Source of the DNA: JANQQJ01 sp046290575
GTDB lineage: Bacteria; Pseudomonadota; Alphaproteobacteria; SMXS01
Reading direction: 5' to 3'
NCBI GenBank assembly: GCA_046290575.1
Contig: JBKAGX010000007.1
Location: 62,001-126,000 of the forward strand
Length of the DNA: 64,000 nt
Positions within the stretch are counted from its first letter, which is position 1, and each line of letters begins with the position of its first letter. Positions 52,054 to 60,885 of this stretch are shown here, in pieces. The notes under the pieces were generated by a model, which was given only the letters and a program-made list of their open reading frames with translations, did not search any database and was not told where the DNA came from. The translations under genes were made by a program, and so were the position numbers.

Positions 52054-53315
52054 CCGCCCAGCCTCCACCCGGCGATATCCGTCGCGATGACGTCGCGGAT
52101 TTCGGTCGAGGGGATGCGCTCCAGCACTTCGGTCACGAAGCCGTCGATCAACAGCTTCTGCGCCGTCTCCTCGTCAAGGCCCCGGCTCTTCAGATAGAAC
52201 ATCATGGACGCGTCCATCTCGCCGACCGTCGCGCCATGGGCGCATTTGACGTCGTCGGCATAGATTTCCAGTTCCGGCTTGCTGCTCGCCTGCGCGGACC
52301 GCGCCAGCAGCAAATTGTGGTTCGCCTGGGTCGCGTCGGTGTGCTGCGCATCCTGCCGGACGATTACCTTGCCCTGATAGATGGCGTGCGACTGGTCGTC
52401 CAGCACGCTCTTGAACAGCTGGTCGCTGGTTGAGTTCGGTACCGCGTGGTCGAACCGGGTGATGCTGTCGAGCACCTGTTTGTCGCGGCCCAGCGACACG
52501 CCGGCCAGCTTGCAGTCGGCGCCTTCACCTGAAACCGTTACCTGGACTTCGTTGCGCGCCAGAATGCCGCCGCGCATGACCGAGACGCCGTTGAACGACG
52601 CATCGTCCGTCAGGTGCAGCTTGGTCACCCCGATATGATAGGCGTTCTTGCTTTCTTCCTGGGCGCGGGCATGTTCCAGATGCGCGCCGTCGCCCAGATC
52701 GATCTGATTGACCACATTGGTCCAATAGGTTTCGGTGCTGCCGTAATAGCTTTCCACTAGCGTTGCACGCGCACTGGCGCCCAGGCTGATAAGATTGCGA
52801 ATATGCGCCATGCCCGGACGGTTGGCGAAGAACAGCAAGTGGATCGGGGCCTCGATCCGCGCGCCATCGGCGACACGGATCAGCGCGCCATCAGCCATCA
52901 TGGCGGTGTTGAGAGATACCAGCGCATCGTCCGGGCCGGCATCGGCATTATCGAGTACATCACCGAGATCGTCACCCCGGGCGATGGCATCCTGCAGGCT
53001 TTCGACGGTCAGGCCCGGTTCAGCCTGATCGAGATTGGACAAGGCGTCATCGAACCGGCCGTTCACAAACACCAGCGTGATCGCGTCCGGGATCAGATGC
53101 GCGGCGATATCGGCGGCTGTCAGGGGCGCCGGTTCGGCGGGCGCGAAATCGGCGTTGGCGATGGGGCTCAACTTGGTATAGCGCCACGCTTCGCGCGCCT
53201 GCGCCGGGAAACCATGTTTGGCATAGCGGGCAAACGCCGCTTCGCGCTGCGGCGCTAATGCTCCGAAGCTGGACTTCAGTGCCTCGAACTGCGCCTGATA
53301 GGGAATCGCCGTCAT
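52050..53315 (-). CDS. sufD: Fe-S assembly scaffold subunit SufD
   Basis: 421-aa subunit of the SufBCD scaffold with a right-handed beta-helix core. LTDDASFNGVSVMRGGILARN, the histidine-containing DQSHAIYQGKVIVRQDAQHTD and SKPELEIYADDVKCAHGATVG are typical. Less conserved N-terminal helical part (AWRYTKLSPIANADF). One base separates it from sufC. Confidence 0.95.
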   Translation of the reverse strand: MTAIPYQAQFEALKSSFGALAPQREAAFARYAKHGFPAQAREAWRYTKLSPIANADFAPAEPAPLTAADIAAHLIPDAITLVFVNGRFDDALSNLDQAEPGLTVESLQDAIARGDDLGDVLDNADAGPDDALVSLNTAMMADGALIRVADGARIEAPIHLLFFANRPGMAHIRNLISLGASARATLVESYYGSTETYWTNVVNQIDLGDGAHLEHARAQEESKNAYHIGVTKLHLTDDASFNGVSVMRGGILARNEVQVTVSGEGADCKLAGVSLGRDKQVLDSITRFDHAVPNSTSDQLFKSVLDDQSHAIYQGKVIVRQDAQHTDATQANHNLLLARSAQASSKPELEIYADDVKCAHGATVGEMDASMMFYLKSRGLDEETAQKLLIDGFVTEVLERIPSTEIRDVIATDIAGWRLGG

Positions 53316-54083
53316 TTAGGCCGCCTCCGCCTCGGGCACGTAATTGATGTAGCCGTCGCGCTCCAGTTCGTGGGCAAGTTCCTTGCCGCCCGACGCGACA
53401 ATCCTGCCCTTGGCGAGCACATGCACATAGTCCGGTTCGACATAAGTCAGCAGGCGCTGATAGTGGGTGACCAGCAGCGTTGCCTTTTCCGGCCCGCGCA
53501 GCGCGTTGATGCCCTTTGACACAACCTTGAGCGCATCGATGTCCAGGCCGGAATCGGTCTCGTCGAGCACCATCAGAGTCGGGTCGAGCACCGCCATTTG
53601 CGTGATTTCATTGCGCTTCTTCTCACCGCCGGAAAAGCCCACATTGACCGCACGTTTCAAAAGCGCGTCATCCATCTCCAGCAATGCGGCTTTCTCGCGC
53701 AGCAGCTTCAGGAAATCGATGCCGTCGAGTTCCGGCTCGCCGCGGTGCTTGCGCGCCGCGTTGGCGGCGGTGCGCAGGAAGGTCATGCCATTTACGCCAG
53801 GCAGCTCAACCGGGTACTGAAAGCCCAGAAAGACGCCGTCGCGGGCGCGCTCATCGGCCCCCATATCGATCAGGTCCTTGCCCTGATAGGTGACCGAACC
53901 TTTGGTAACTTCATAGCCGTCACGGCCGGCCAGCACATAAGCCAGCGTGGATTTGCCGGAGCCGTTGGGGCCCATGATCGCGTGGACTTCTCCCGACTTG
54001 ATGGTCAGGTCGATCCCTTTGAGGATTTCCTTGCCGCCGATTTCAGCGTGCAGATTCTTGATTTCAAGCATAGTCATACTCAT
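53316..54083 (-). CDS. sufC: Fe-S assembly ATPase SufC
   Basis: ABC-type ATPase powering the SufBCD scaffold. Walker A GPNGSGKSTLAYVL, signature FSGGEKKRNEITQM, Walker B LMVLDETDSGLDIDAL, and LLVTHYQRLL. 255 aa from the ATG at 54083. ATGs at 54077 and 54071 are also possible (the last starts MLEIKNLHAEIGG, closest to the family consensus); a TTG precedes them. Confidence 0.96.
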   Translation of the reverse strand: MSMTMLEIKNLHAEIGGKEILKGIDLTIKSGEVHAIMGPNGSGKSTLAYVLAGRDGYEVTKGSVTYQGKDLIDMGADERARDGVFLGFQYPVELPGVNGMTFLRTAANAARKHRGEPELDGIDFLKLLREKAALLEMDDALLKRAVNVGFSGGEKKRNEITQMAVLDPTLMVLDETDSGLDIDALKVVSKGINALRGPEKATLLVTHYQRLLTYVEPDYVHVLAKGRIVASGGKELAHELERDGYINYVPEAEAA

Positions 54084-54096
54084 CAATTAGAGGCCT

Positions 54097-55566
54097 TTAG
54101 CCGACGCTGCCTTCAAGGCTGATGCCCAGCAGCTTTTGCGCTTCCACGGCGAATTCCATCGGCAGTTCCTGCATCACTTCCTTGCAGAAGCCGTTGACGA
54201 TCATCGAGACCGCTTCTTCCGGGTCGAGGCCACGCTGGACGCAATAGAACATCTGGTCCTCGCTGATCTTTGAGGTGGTGGCCTCATGCTCGACCTGTGC
54301 CGAGGGGTTCTTCACTTCGATATAGGGCACGGTGTGGGCGCCGCATTTGTCGCCCATCAACAGCGAGTCACACTGGGTGTAATTGCGCGCGCCTTCTGCG
54401 CCCGGCTGCACCCGCACCATGCCGCGATAGGTGTTCTGTGCCTTGCCGGCCGAGATGCCTTTGGAGATGATCCGGCTCGAGGTGTTCTTGCCGATATGGA
54501 TCATCTTCGTGCCGGTATCGGCCTGCTGCATGTTGTTGGTGACGGCGACGGAATAGAACTCACCGACCGAGTTGTCGCCCTGCAATATGCAGCTGGGATA
54601 TTTCCAGGTGATGGCCGAGCCGGTCTCGACCTGGGTCCAGGAAATCTTCGAGTTCTTGCCGCGGCAGGCGCCCCGTTTGGTGACGAAGTTGTAGATGCCG
54701 CCGACACCGTCTTTGTCGCCGGGGTACCAGTTTTGGACGGTGGAATATTTGATCTCCGCATCGTCCAGCGCGATCAGCTCAACAACCGCTGCATGCAGCT
54801 GGTTTTCGTCGCGCATCGGCGCGGTGCAGCCTTCCAGATAGCTGACATGAGACCCTTCGTCGGCGATGATCAGTGTGCGTTCGAACTGGCCTGTATCCTT
54901 TGTATTGATCCGGAAATAGGTCGACAGCTCCATCGGGCACCGCACGCCTTTGGGGATGTAGACGAAGGTGCCGTCGGTAAAGACGGCGGAATTCAGCGTC
55001 GCATAGAAATTGTCGCTGACCGGGACGACCGATCCGAGATATTTCTTCACCAGTTCCGGGTGGTCGTGTACCGCTTCTGAGAACGAGCAGAAGATGACGC
55101 CGATCTCTTCCAGCTTCTCCCGGTAGGTAGTGGCAACGGAAACCGAGTCGAATACCGCATCGACGGCGACATTGGGTGATCCCTGTACGCCCGCCAGCAC
55201 TTCCTGTTCCTTGATCGGAATGCCCAGCTTTTCATAGGTCTCCAGCAGATCCGGATCGACCTCGTCAAGGCTCTTGGGCCCTTCCTTCTTTTTCGGCGCG
55301 GCGTAGTAGTGAATGTCCTGATAGTCGATCTCGGGATGGTGCACCTTGGCCCACTCAGGGTCTTCGGCCTTGAGCCACTTGCGATAGGCCTCCAGCCGCC
55401 ACTCCAGCAGCCATTCCGGCTCTTCCTTCTTGGTGGAGATCAGCCGGATAATGTCTTCATTCAGGCCTTTGGGCGCCAGATCGGTCTCGATATCGGTGAC
55501 AAAGCCGTATTTGTAGTCACCGGACAGGTCCTTGATGGCGTCTTCTGTTTCCAGGGTGGCGGGCAT
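54097..55566 (-). CDS. sufB: Fe-S assembly scaffold subunit SufB
   Basis: 489-aa core scaffold protein. KGVRCPMELSTYFRINTKDTG, LIADEGSHVSYLEGCTAP with the conserved Cys, YSTVQNWYPGDKDGVGGIYN and CDSLLMGDKCGAHTVPYIEV are all family hallmarks. First enzyme gene of the operon, 24 bases after the Rrf2 regulator. Confidence 0.97.
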   Translation of the reverse strand: MPATLETEDAIKDLSGDYKYGFVTDIETDLAPKGLNEDIIRLISTKKEEPEWLLEWRLEAYRKWLKAEDPEWAKVHHPEIDYQDIHYYAAPKKKEGPKSLDEVDPDLLETYEKLGIPIKEQEVLAGVQGSPNVAVDAVFDSVSVATTYREKLEEIGVIFCSFSEAVHDHPELVKKYLGSVVPVSDNFYATLNSAVFTDGTFVYIPKGVRCPMELSTYFRINTKDTGQFERTLIIADEGSHVSYLEGCTAPMRDENQLHAAVVELIALDDAEIKYSTVQNWYPGDKDGVGGIYNFVTKRGACRGKNSKISWTQVETGSAITWKYPSCILQGDNSVGEFYSVAVTNNMQQADTGTKMIHIGKNTSSRIISKGISAGKAQNTYRGMVRVQPGAEGARNYTQCDSLLMGDKCGAHTVPYIEVKNPSAQVEHEATTSKISEDQMFYCVQRGLDPEEAVSMIVNGFCKEVMQELPMEFAVEAQKLLGISLEGSVG

Positions 55567-55590
55567 TCAAAGTCTCGTTTCGTTAAGCAA

Positions 55591-56073
55591 TTACTGAAGT
55601 TCGGGCACAGGCTCGGCCACTGCGGGATCGTTCAGTGGCGCATCGAACATGGCGGCCTGATCGGCGCACAATTCCGCCAGCGTAATATCGTCCAGCGCGG
55701 TGCGGATGGCGTTATTGATTTTCTGCCAGGCGCCGCGCACCCCGCAGAGGGATTCGATATTGCACTCGCCCGGGCCGTCTTCGATGCAGTCGGTCAGGGC
55801 AATTGGGCCGTCGACGACACTGACAATGTCCGCAACGGAAATGTCAGCCGGATCCCGCGCCAGGCGGTACCCGCCGGACTGGCCGCGGCTGGACGCCAGC
55901 AGGCCGCCGCGTGACATCACGCCGAGCAGCTTGGCAACCGTGGGGGCGGGAATATAGGTATCGTCGGACAGGCTGGCGGCGTTATGCAGGCCGGACGCGT
56001 CGCGTTGCCACTCATGGCCCATATGGGTCATCAGCAGGACAGCATAGTCTGCCAGTCGCGTCAGCCGAATCAT
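55591..56073 (-). CDS. Rrf2 family Fe-S-type regulator of the SUF operon
   Basis: 160-aa winged-helix regulator related to IscR. N terminus MIRLTRLADYAVLLMTHMG, recognition helix region PAPTVAKLLGVMSRGGLLAS and wing SSRGQSGGYRLARDP. Three cysteines C96, C104 and C110 (TDCIEDGPGECNIESLCGVR) can ligate a [2Fe-2S] cluster, so it probably senses Fe-S status and represses suf when clusters are plentiful. The ATG at 56073 has TAAGGAAACGG upstream. A perfect palindrome lies 34-60 bases upstream. Confidence 0.93.
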   Translation of the reverse strand: MIRLTRLADYAVLLMTHMGHEWQRDASGLHNAASLSDDTYIPAPTVAKLLGVMSRGGLLASSRGQSGGYRLARDPADISVADIVSVVDGPIALTDCIEDGPGECNIESLCGVRGAWQKINNAIRTALDDITLAELCADQAAMFDAPLNDPAVAEPVPELQ

Positions 56074-56106
56074 GATCGCCGTTTCCTTACCGGTTGCTGG
56101 AACCAT

Positions 56107-56133
56107 TCATATCAGACCAATTCGGTCTGATAT
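56107..56133. promoter_or_regulatory. Palindromic operator upstream of the SUF operon
   Basis: Perfect 11-base arms CATATCAGACC (56107-56117) and GGTCTGATATG (56123-56133) around AATTC. It sits between the Rrf2 start (56073) and the upstream region, where a promoter or operator is expected. Likely bound by the Rrf2 regulator itself, giving autoregulation of the whole suf run. The site is seen; the binding protein is inferred. Confidence 0.8.
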
Positions 56134-56241
56134 GCTTCAAATGGCACTTCAACCCTGTGGAGTCAACGACGATTCATCAAATCGGAGTGATTTTGTCAAG
56201 AATGCCGGTGCGGTTGCCAGCACGGTGAACGATGGGGCTTA

Positions 56242-56883
56242 TTACATCCCCGGCATGCCGGTCGGCATCTGCACTTCATTATAGGGTACATCCGGCATGA
56301 CAAACTGGTCATCGGCAACCGGCCCGATGTCCTGTTCGACCAGCTCGATGGTCTGCGTCATCCCCATCAGGTTCATGCGGGTATATTGCATCACCAGATC
56401 GTCGCTGATGCAGGCTTTGGTGCCGGCCTGGGCGATTTCCCAAACGGTGCAGGGGGTGCCGTTATGGGTGTCAGTGCCGACCTGCTGCCCGCCAAAGCCC
56501 GCCATGAACTGCATGTAGGCTTCTTTGGGGTCGTCGGTATTCGCCATCATCTCTTTGATCGGATTGGCGATTTTGGTGCCTGTATTGGTGGTGTAGTCGT
56601 AGGTGTAGACCCAGTCCCTGGTGGTCCAGCTGCCGGTCTTCATTTTCTGGTTCATGCCCATCATCGACATCTGGGTGTCCATGAAGCTCGCGGTCTCGCG
56701 GCCATGGTCGCGGATCACCTGGACCTGCGAGCCGGACTGCATGCCTTCGACCGAATAGGTGAATGTCGCTTCTTCGAAGGGATAGAACTCAACATCTTCC
56801 CATTCGGCAGCCATCGCGCCCGTTGAAACCACGACTGCGCTGACAATCGCAGCTGTTTTTGCCAGATTACGTGCTGTCTTCAA
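56242..56883 (-). CDS. Secreted protein of unknown function, Met-rich C terminus
   Basis: 213 aa. Starts at a TTG placed 5 bases after AAGGAGGAT, a near-perfect ribosome site, and directly gives a signal peptide (LAKTAAIVSAVVVSTGAMAA). A longer open frame exists but runs into a hairpin. The mature part is rich in methionine (SMMGMNQKM, NLMGMTQT, MPTGMPGM) with two cysteines (TPCTVWE, KACISDD). It resembles uncharacterised proteins of the DUF4412 kind in its NGTPCTVWE...ACISDD layout, but I do not claim the family. Stands alone. Confidence 0.75.
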   Translation of the reverse strand: MKTARNLAKTAAIVSAVVVSTGAMAAEWEDVEFYPFEEATFTYSVEGMQSGSQVQVIRDHGRETASFMDTQMSMMGMNQKMKTGSWTTRDWVYTYDYTTNTGTKIANPIKEMMANTDDPKEAYMQFMAGFGGQQVGTDTHNGTPCTVWEIAQAGTKACISDDLVMQYTRMNLMGMTQTIELVEQDIGPVADDQFVMPDVPYNEVQMPTGMPGM

Positions 56884-57189
56884 GGTATCCTCCTTGTTGT
56901 GCCCCACGCTCGAAGGGCACAAAGCCTATCACCAGAGCCGCAGGCGGTAAACGAGCTGCGGGTCGTCCTGAAGGATATGGGCGTGCGCGATCCCATCCGC
57001 TAGCGTCCGCTCACTTTGGCCATGGAAAGGCGCAATATATCTGTAGCCAAACTGCAATCCCGGGGTCGCCGGATTGGCATAGGGTCGTTGCGCTGAATGC
57101 TGGACGATGCGGTGAATCTCGGGCCTTTATTGTCAGGTGGCCCCGGTCTTATGGTGTCGGCGTAAACGGTCGATCCTAGTTCGAAGGTA
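56884..57189. other. Intergenic region between the TTG-start secreted gene and phoD-like gene
   Basis: 306 bases between divergent starts. At its left end the perfect 8-base hairpin TTGTGCCC (56897-56904) / GGGCACAA (56915-56922) sits immediately upstream of the ribosome site of the minus-strand gene and may stabilise or gate its mRNA. A second short stem CCGCAG (56938-56943) / CTGCGG (56956-56961) follows. No convincing Pho box (tandem CTGTCAT) is seen before the phoD-like gene. Confidence 0.5.
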
Positions 57190-59082
57190 ATGAAAATGAG
57201 ATTTTATCCCAGGGTGCTTGGTGTCTTTCTGATTACCGTCTTTTTCGCCGCATGTGGGGAAGAGGGGCCTACCGGCAGCTTCGACCATGGCGTGGCCAGC
57301 GGCGACCCGCTGCAGGATGCAGTGATTATCTGGACCCGGTTCAGCCCGGACGCCGACGATACCGGCGCCCTGCCGGCCTCGATCCCGGTGGCGTGGACCA
57401 TGGCATCGGATGAGGCGCTAAGCGACGTGGTCCAGGAAGGCGTTCTGGAGACCAATGCGGACCGTGACTATACGATAAAGATCGATGTCACCGGCCTTGC
57501 GCCGGGCAGCACCTATTACTACCAGTTCTCCGTCGGCGATCAGGCGTCGGTTGTGGGACGCACGATTACCCTGCCGACGGGCTCCGTGGATCGGGCCACG
57601 ATGGCAGTCGTCTCCTGCTCGAACTACCCGCATGGGCTGTTCAATGTCTACCGGCATATTGCAGAGCGCGATGACATCGATGTCGTGCTGCATCTGGGGG
57701 ACTATATCTACGAATATCCGGCGGATGGCTGGGGCAAGCAGGTGGCCGAACAGCTGGGCCGTGTCTCGGTTCCTGCGCATGAGATCGTCTCGCTCGAGGA
57801 CTACCGCCTGCGGCATGCCCAGTACCGGACCGACCCTGACCTGCAGGCGATGACCGCGCGTCACCCGCTGATCGCGGTGTGGGATGATCATGAATCAGCC
57901 AATGATTCCTCGGTTGATCATGCGCAAGAGCATGACCACGAAACCGAAGGTGACTGGCAGACGCGCAAGCAGGTTTCCGCACAAGCCTATGCTGAATGGC
58001 TGCCGATCCGTAGCCCGGTGCCAGACAATCTGCTGAAAATCTATCGCAGCTTTCAGTTCGGCGATCTGGCCAATCTGATCATGCTGGACACACGGCTGAT
58101 TGGCCGGGCGAAGTCTTTGAACCTTTTCGAGCGTGGCCACGTGCCGCTCGTCAGCATGCTGTTTGACTTCAGTGATCCGCTCAACCCGGTTCCGGTCGGC
58201 GAGGCAACGCCGCCTGCGGGCGCTATTGAGGTTGACATCAAAGATGTCCCGATCCCGTTCGATATGACGGGTGACACGCCCGAGCCGATCATGGACTACC
58301 CCCGGATTGTTGAACTTGGCCGTATTCTGGAAGCGGCACCCAACGATTTACCCGATGGCATCCTGTTCCTGCCGGATGTCGAGCGGCTGCAAACCGAAAT
58401 CCTGAGTGATCCCGAACGGCGGATGCTGGGGGCGGAACAGGAAGCCTGGCTGCGCGATCAGCTGATGGCGTCGAAAGCGTCAGGGGTCATCTGGCAGGTG
58501 CTGGGCCAGCAGATTCTGATGGGCAACACGCCAATGGCGGACATTACGGCCCGGATCGATACGTCCAAACCCGGCTCGTGGAGCGTGAACCGTGTGCTGC
58601 AGATGCAGTTCGGGTCGGCCAACAAGTTGCCATCCAATCTGGACTCGTGGGACGGCTATCCAGTGGCGCGCCGTGACCTGGCGACAGATATCATGGAACA
58701 CGCGAACAATGCCGTCGTGCTGGCGGGTGACACCCACAACTTTTATGCGTTTGATCTCACGCTTGCAGAGGGCGCGCCGCCTTATGCAGCAGAGTTTGGC
58801 GCCGGGGCGGTCAGTTCGCCGGGTATGGAGAGCTTCTTCCCTGTAGATGGCGATTTCGCCCGCCAGCAGGTGATGGCCGCGAGCCGGGAGATGCGCTACA
58901 TGGACCCGTCACACCGTGGCTATCTGGTGCTGGAAGTGACGCCCGAGGCGAGCACGGCCAGCATGATGGTCATTGATACGGTCATGTCGCCCAATTCTAT
59001 TGAAACCTGTGACGCTGCGTTCAGGGTCAATGCAACAGACGGCCCGGGCGTGGCGCCGATGGCCGAGGTGCCGTGCGAGTGA
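57190..59082 (+). CDS. phoD: PhoD-like alkaline phosphatase/phosphodiesterase lipoprotein
   Basis: 630 aa. Metal-binding and active-site segments: FDHGVASGDPLQDAVIIWTR, VLHLGDYIYEYP, AVWDDHESANDSSVDH, and VVLAGDTHNFYAFDL. The N terminus MKMRFYPRVLGVFLITVFFA ends in the lipobox FFAAC (C22), so this copy looks lipid-anchored instead of being a Tat substrate like classical PhoD. A GDPD gene overlaps its end, consistent with scavenging phosphate from phosphodiesters. Confidence 0.9.
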   Translation: MKMRFYPRVLGVFLITVFFAACGEEGPTGSFDHGVASGDPLQDAVIIWTRFSPDADDTGALPASIPVAWTMASDEALSDVVQEGVLETNADRDYTIKIDVTGLAPGSTYYYQFSVGDQASVVGRTITLPTGSVDRATMAVVSCSNYPHGLFNVYRHIAERDDIDVVLHLGDYIYEYPADGWGKQVAEQLGRVSVPAHEIVSLEDYRLRHAQYRTDPDLQAMTARHPLIAVWDDHESANDSSVDHAQEHDHETEGDWQTRKQVSAQAYAEWLPIRSPVPDNLLKIYRSFQFGDLANLIMLDTRLIGRAKSLNLFERGHVPLVSMLFDFSDPLNPVPVGEATPPAGAIEVDIKDVPIPFDMTGDTPEPIMDYPRIVELGRILEAAPNDLPDGILFLPDVERLQTEILSDPERRMLGAEQEAWLRDQLMASKASGVIWQVLGQQILMGNTPMADITARIDTSKPGSWSVNRVLQMQFGSANKLPSNLDSWDGYPVARRDLATDIMEHANNAVVLAGDTHNFYAFDLTLAEGAPPYAAEFGAGAVSSPGMESFFPVDGDFARQQVMAASREMRYMDPSHRGYLVLEVTPEASTASMMVIDTVMSPNSIETCDAAFRVNATDGPGVAPMAEVPCE

Positions 59083-59981
59083 CGCGGTCCCTGACGCTGA
59101 CCGGCGATCCACCGATTATCATCGCGCATCGGGGCGCCAGCGGTTACCTGCCGGAGCACACACTGGCGGCCTATGATCTGGCAATTGAAATGGGCGCCGA
59201 CTTCATCGAACCCGATCTGGTGCTGACCAGCGACGGGCACCTGATTGCGCGGCATGACCGCTATCTGGGGCTCACAACCAATGTGTCGGACAAACCGGCA
59301 TTCGCCGACCGCCGAACCAAAAAGCCAGGCCACGCCGAGCCTGAATGGTATGCAGAGGACTTCACCCTTGCCGAGATCAAGACCCTGAAAGCACGGCAGC
59401 CGTTTCCGGGCCGATCGGACGCGCATGACGACATCCACGATATCGCGACATTCGAGCAGGTTCTGGAGCTGGCAACCCGCCGCAGTGCGGAGCTGGGGCG
59501 TTCTATCGGCGTTTATCCGGAAACCAAGCAGCCGACGCTGTTTGCGTCCATCGGACTTGATTTCAAAGCGCCGCTCCTGGACGCGCTGGAGGGGTTTGAG
59601 CAGCCTGTCTTTATACAGTCTTTTGAGCCGCATATTCTGATGGAGCTTAGAGAGCTGACCGGCCGTCCGTTGATCATGCTGCTGCTGCGGATGGATGACG
59701 GCACCCCGCACATTCCCCTCGATATGGCGAAAGATTTCGCCTTTGGGATCGGTCCGGCCAAGACGCTGCTGATCGATTCCAAGACAGGCAAAGATACGGG
59801 CCTGGTCGCCCATGCCCATGATCTGGGCATGGCCGTTCACCCCTGGACCTTCCGGGACGATTTTGTTGGTGAGGGTTTTGAGACCATTGATGCGGAGTTG
59901 AACGCCTATCTGGCCCTTGGCATCGATGGGTTGTTCTCTGACTTCAGTGACACCGCCGTTTCCGTTCGCGGCCAGCGGTGA
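59079..59981 (+). CDS. glpQ: Glycerophosphodiester phosphodiesterase
   Basis: 300 aa TIM-barrel enzyme releasing glycerol-3-phosphate. Catalytic block IIAHRGASGYLPEHTLAAYD, then EPDLVLTSDGHLIARHD with the acid and second His, and VHPWTFRDD near the C terminus. No signal peptide is visible with the chosen GTG at 59079 (GTGA overlap with phoD), so it is either cytosolic or the start is wrong; a GTG two codons upstream is the only close alternative. The glpQ symbol follows the family, not proof of orthology. Confidence 0.88.
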   Translation: MTRSLTLTGDPPIIIAHRGASGYLPEHTLAAYDLAIEMGADFIEPDLVLTSDGHLIARHDRYLGLTTNVSDKPAFADRRTKKPGHAEPEWYAEDFTLAEIKTLKARQPFPGRSDAHDDIHDIATFEQVLELATRRSAELGRSIGVYPETKQPTLFASIGLDFKAPLLDALEGFEQPVFIQSFEPHILMELRELTGRPLIMLLLRMDDGTPHIPLDMAKDFAFGIGPAKTLLIDSKTGKDTGLVAHAHDLGMAVHPWTFRDDFVGEGFETIDAELNAYLALGIDGLFSDFSDTAVSVRGQR

Positions 59982-60013
59982 TACCTTCCCCCGACTGAAA
60001 AGGGGAGGGGCAG

Positions 60014-60769
60014 ATGGGAAGGCTGGACGGCAAGGTCGCGCTCGTCACCGGCGGAGCCAGCGGGATTGGCGCGGCCGTTTGTCTCAGTATGGTTTCTGAA
60101 GGCGCTCAGGTCCTTATCACCGACATTGACGATAACAAAGGCGGGTCGCTGGCTTCGGCGCTGGGGAACAGTGCTGTTTATGCCCATCAGGATGTCAGGT
60201 CTGAAAACGATTGGCGCCGGGTTATTGAAAAGGTCGGCGAGGCGTTCGGCGCGCTTAATGTTCTGGTTAACAACGCTGGCGTGGGCGGCGGCGGGGGCAT
60301 GGAGGAGGAAACGCTCGAAGGCTGGCGCGCGGTGATGGCGATCAACTCAGACGCTGTCTTTCTCGGCTGTCAGCAGGCGATCGCAGCGATGAAGGATACC
60401 GGCGGCACTATCATCAACATCTCGTCGGTTTATGGATTGAAGGGCGGCGCCTTTGCGCCGGCCTACAGCGCGTCAAAAGGGGCAGTGCGGCTGCTGACCA
60501 AATCCGTGGCGCTTTACTGTGCCGGTCAGGGTTATCCGATTCGCTGCAATTCTGTTCATCCCGGCTATGTCGAAACGCCCCTTGTTACCGATGCGTTCGA
60601 CAAGTCGGGCGATCCGGAAGGCTTCCGCAAGATGGTTCTGGATCAGCACCCGCTGGGGCGGTTGGGCCGCCCGGACGACATCGCACCCGCCGTCGTCTAT
60701 CTCGCCAGCGACGAGGCGGCCTTCGTAACCGGCAGCGAACTCGTCGTCGATGGTGGATTTATGCTGTAA
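60014..60769 (+). CDS. Short-chain dehydrogenase/reductase
   Basis: 251-aa NAD(P)-dependent oxidoreductase. TGGASGIG cofactor loop, D in ITDIDDN (favours NAD), NNAG, catalytic YSASKGA, and the C-terminal SELVVDGGFML. Close in style to 3-alpha/20-beta-hydroxysteroid or cyclohexanol dehydrogenases. GGGAGGGG precedes the ATG. Followed by an acyl-CoA dehydrogenase, so a role in lipid or xenobiotic degradation is plausible. Confidence 0.9.
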   Translation: MGRLDGKVALVTGGASGIGAAVCLSMVSEGAQVLITDIDDNKGGSLASALGNSAVYAHQDVRSENDWRRVIEKVGEAFGALNVLVNNAGVGGGGGMEEETLEGWRAVMAINSDAVFLGCQQAIAAMKDTGGTIINISSVYGLKGGAFAPAYSASKGAVRLLTKSVALYCAGQGYPIRCNSVHPGYVETPLVTDAFDKSGDPEGFRKMVLDQHPLGRLGRPDDIAPAVVYLASDEAAFVTGSELVVDGGFML

Positions 60770-60785
60770 AGCGCGGTCCAATCGG

Positions 60786-60866
60786 GCGTGGCGGGCGTAG
60801 AACCAGCACGCATGCTTGATAGGGCTTTTCGCACCGGGAACCCCCGTGCTAGCGTGCCCGCCACGC
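60786..60866. repeat. Nested stem-loop upstream of the acyl-CoA dehydrogenase
   Basis: Perfect 11-base arms GCGTGGCGGGC (60786-60796) and GCCCGCCACGC (60856-60866), with a nested AGCACG (60805-60810) / CGTGCT (60845-60850). It ends 19 bases before the ATG at 60886. Could be a leader RNA structure or a terminator of the SDR transcript; no U-run is present. Confidence 0.5.
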
Positions 60867-60885
60867 AGGTAAGAGGATCAGAGAT

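Noticed and set aside
57100..57189. Possible Pho box before the phoD-like gene (TTGTCAGGTG).
   Set aside because: Only one weak half-site; no tandem CTGTCAT-like repeats at 11-base spacing.
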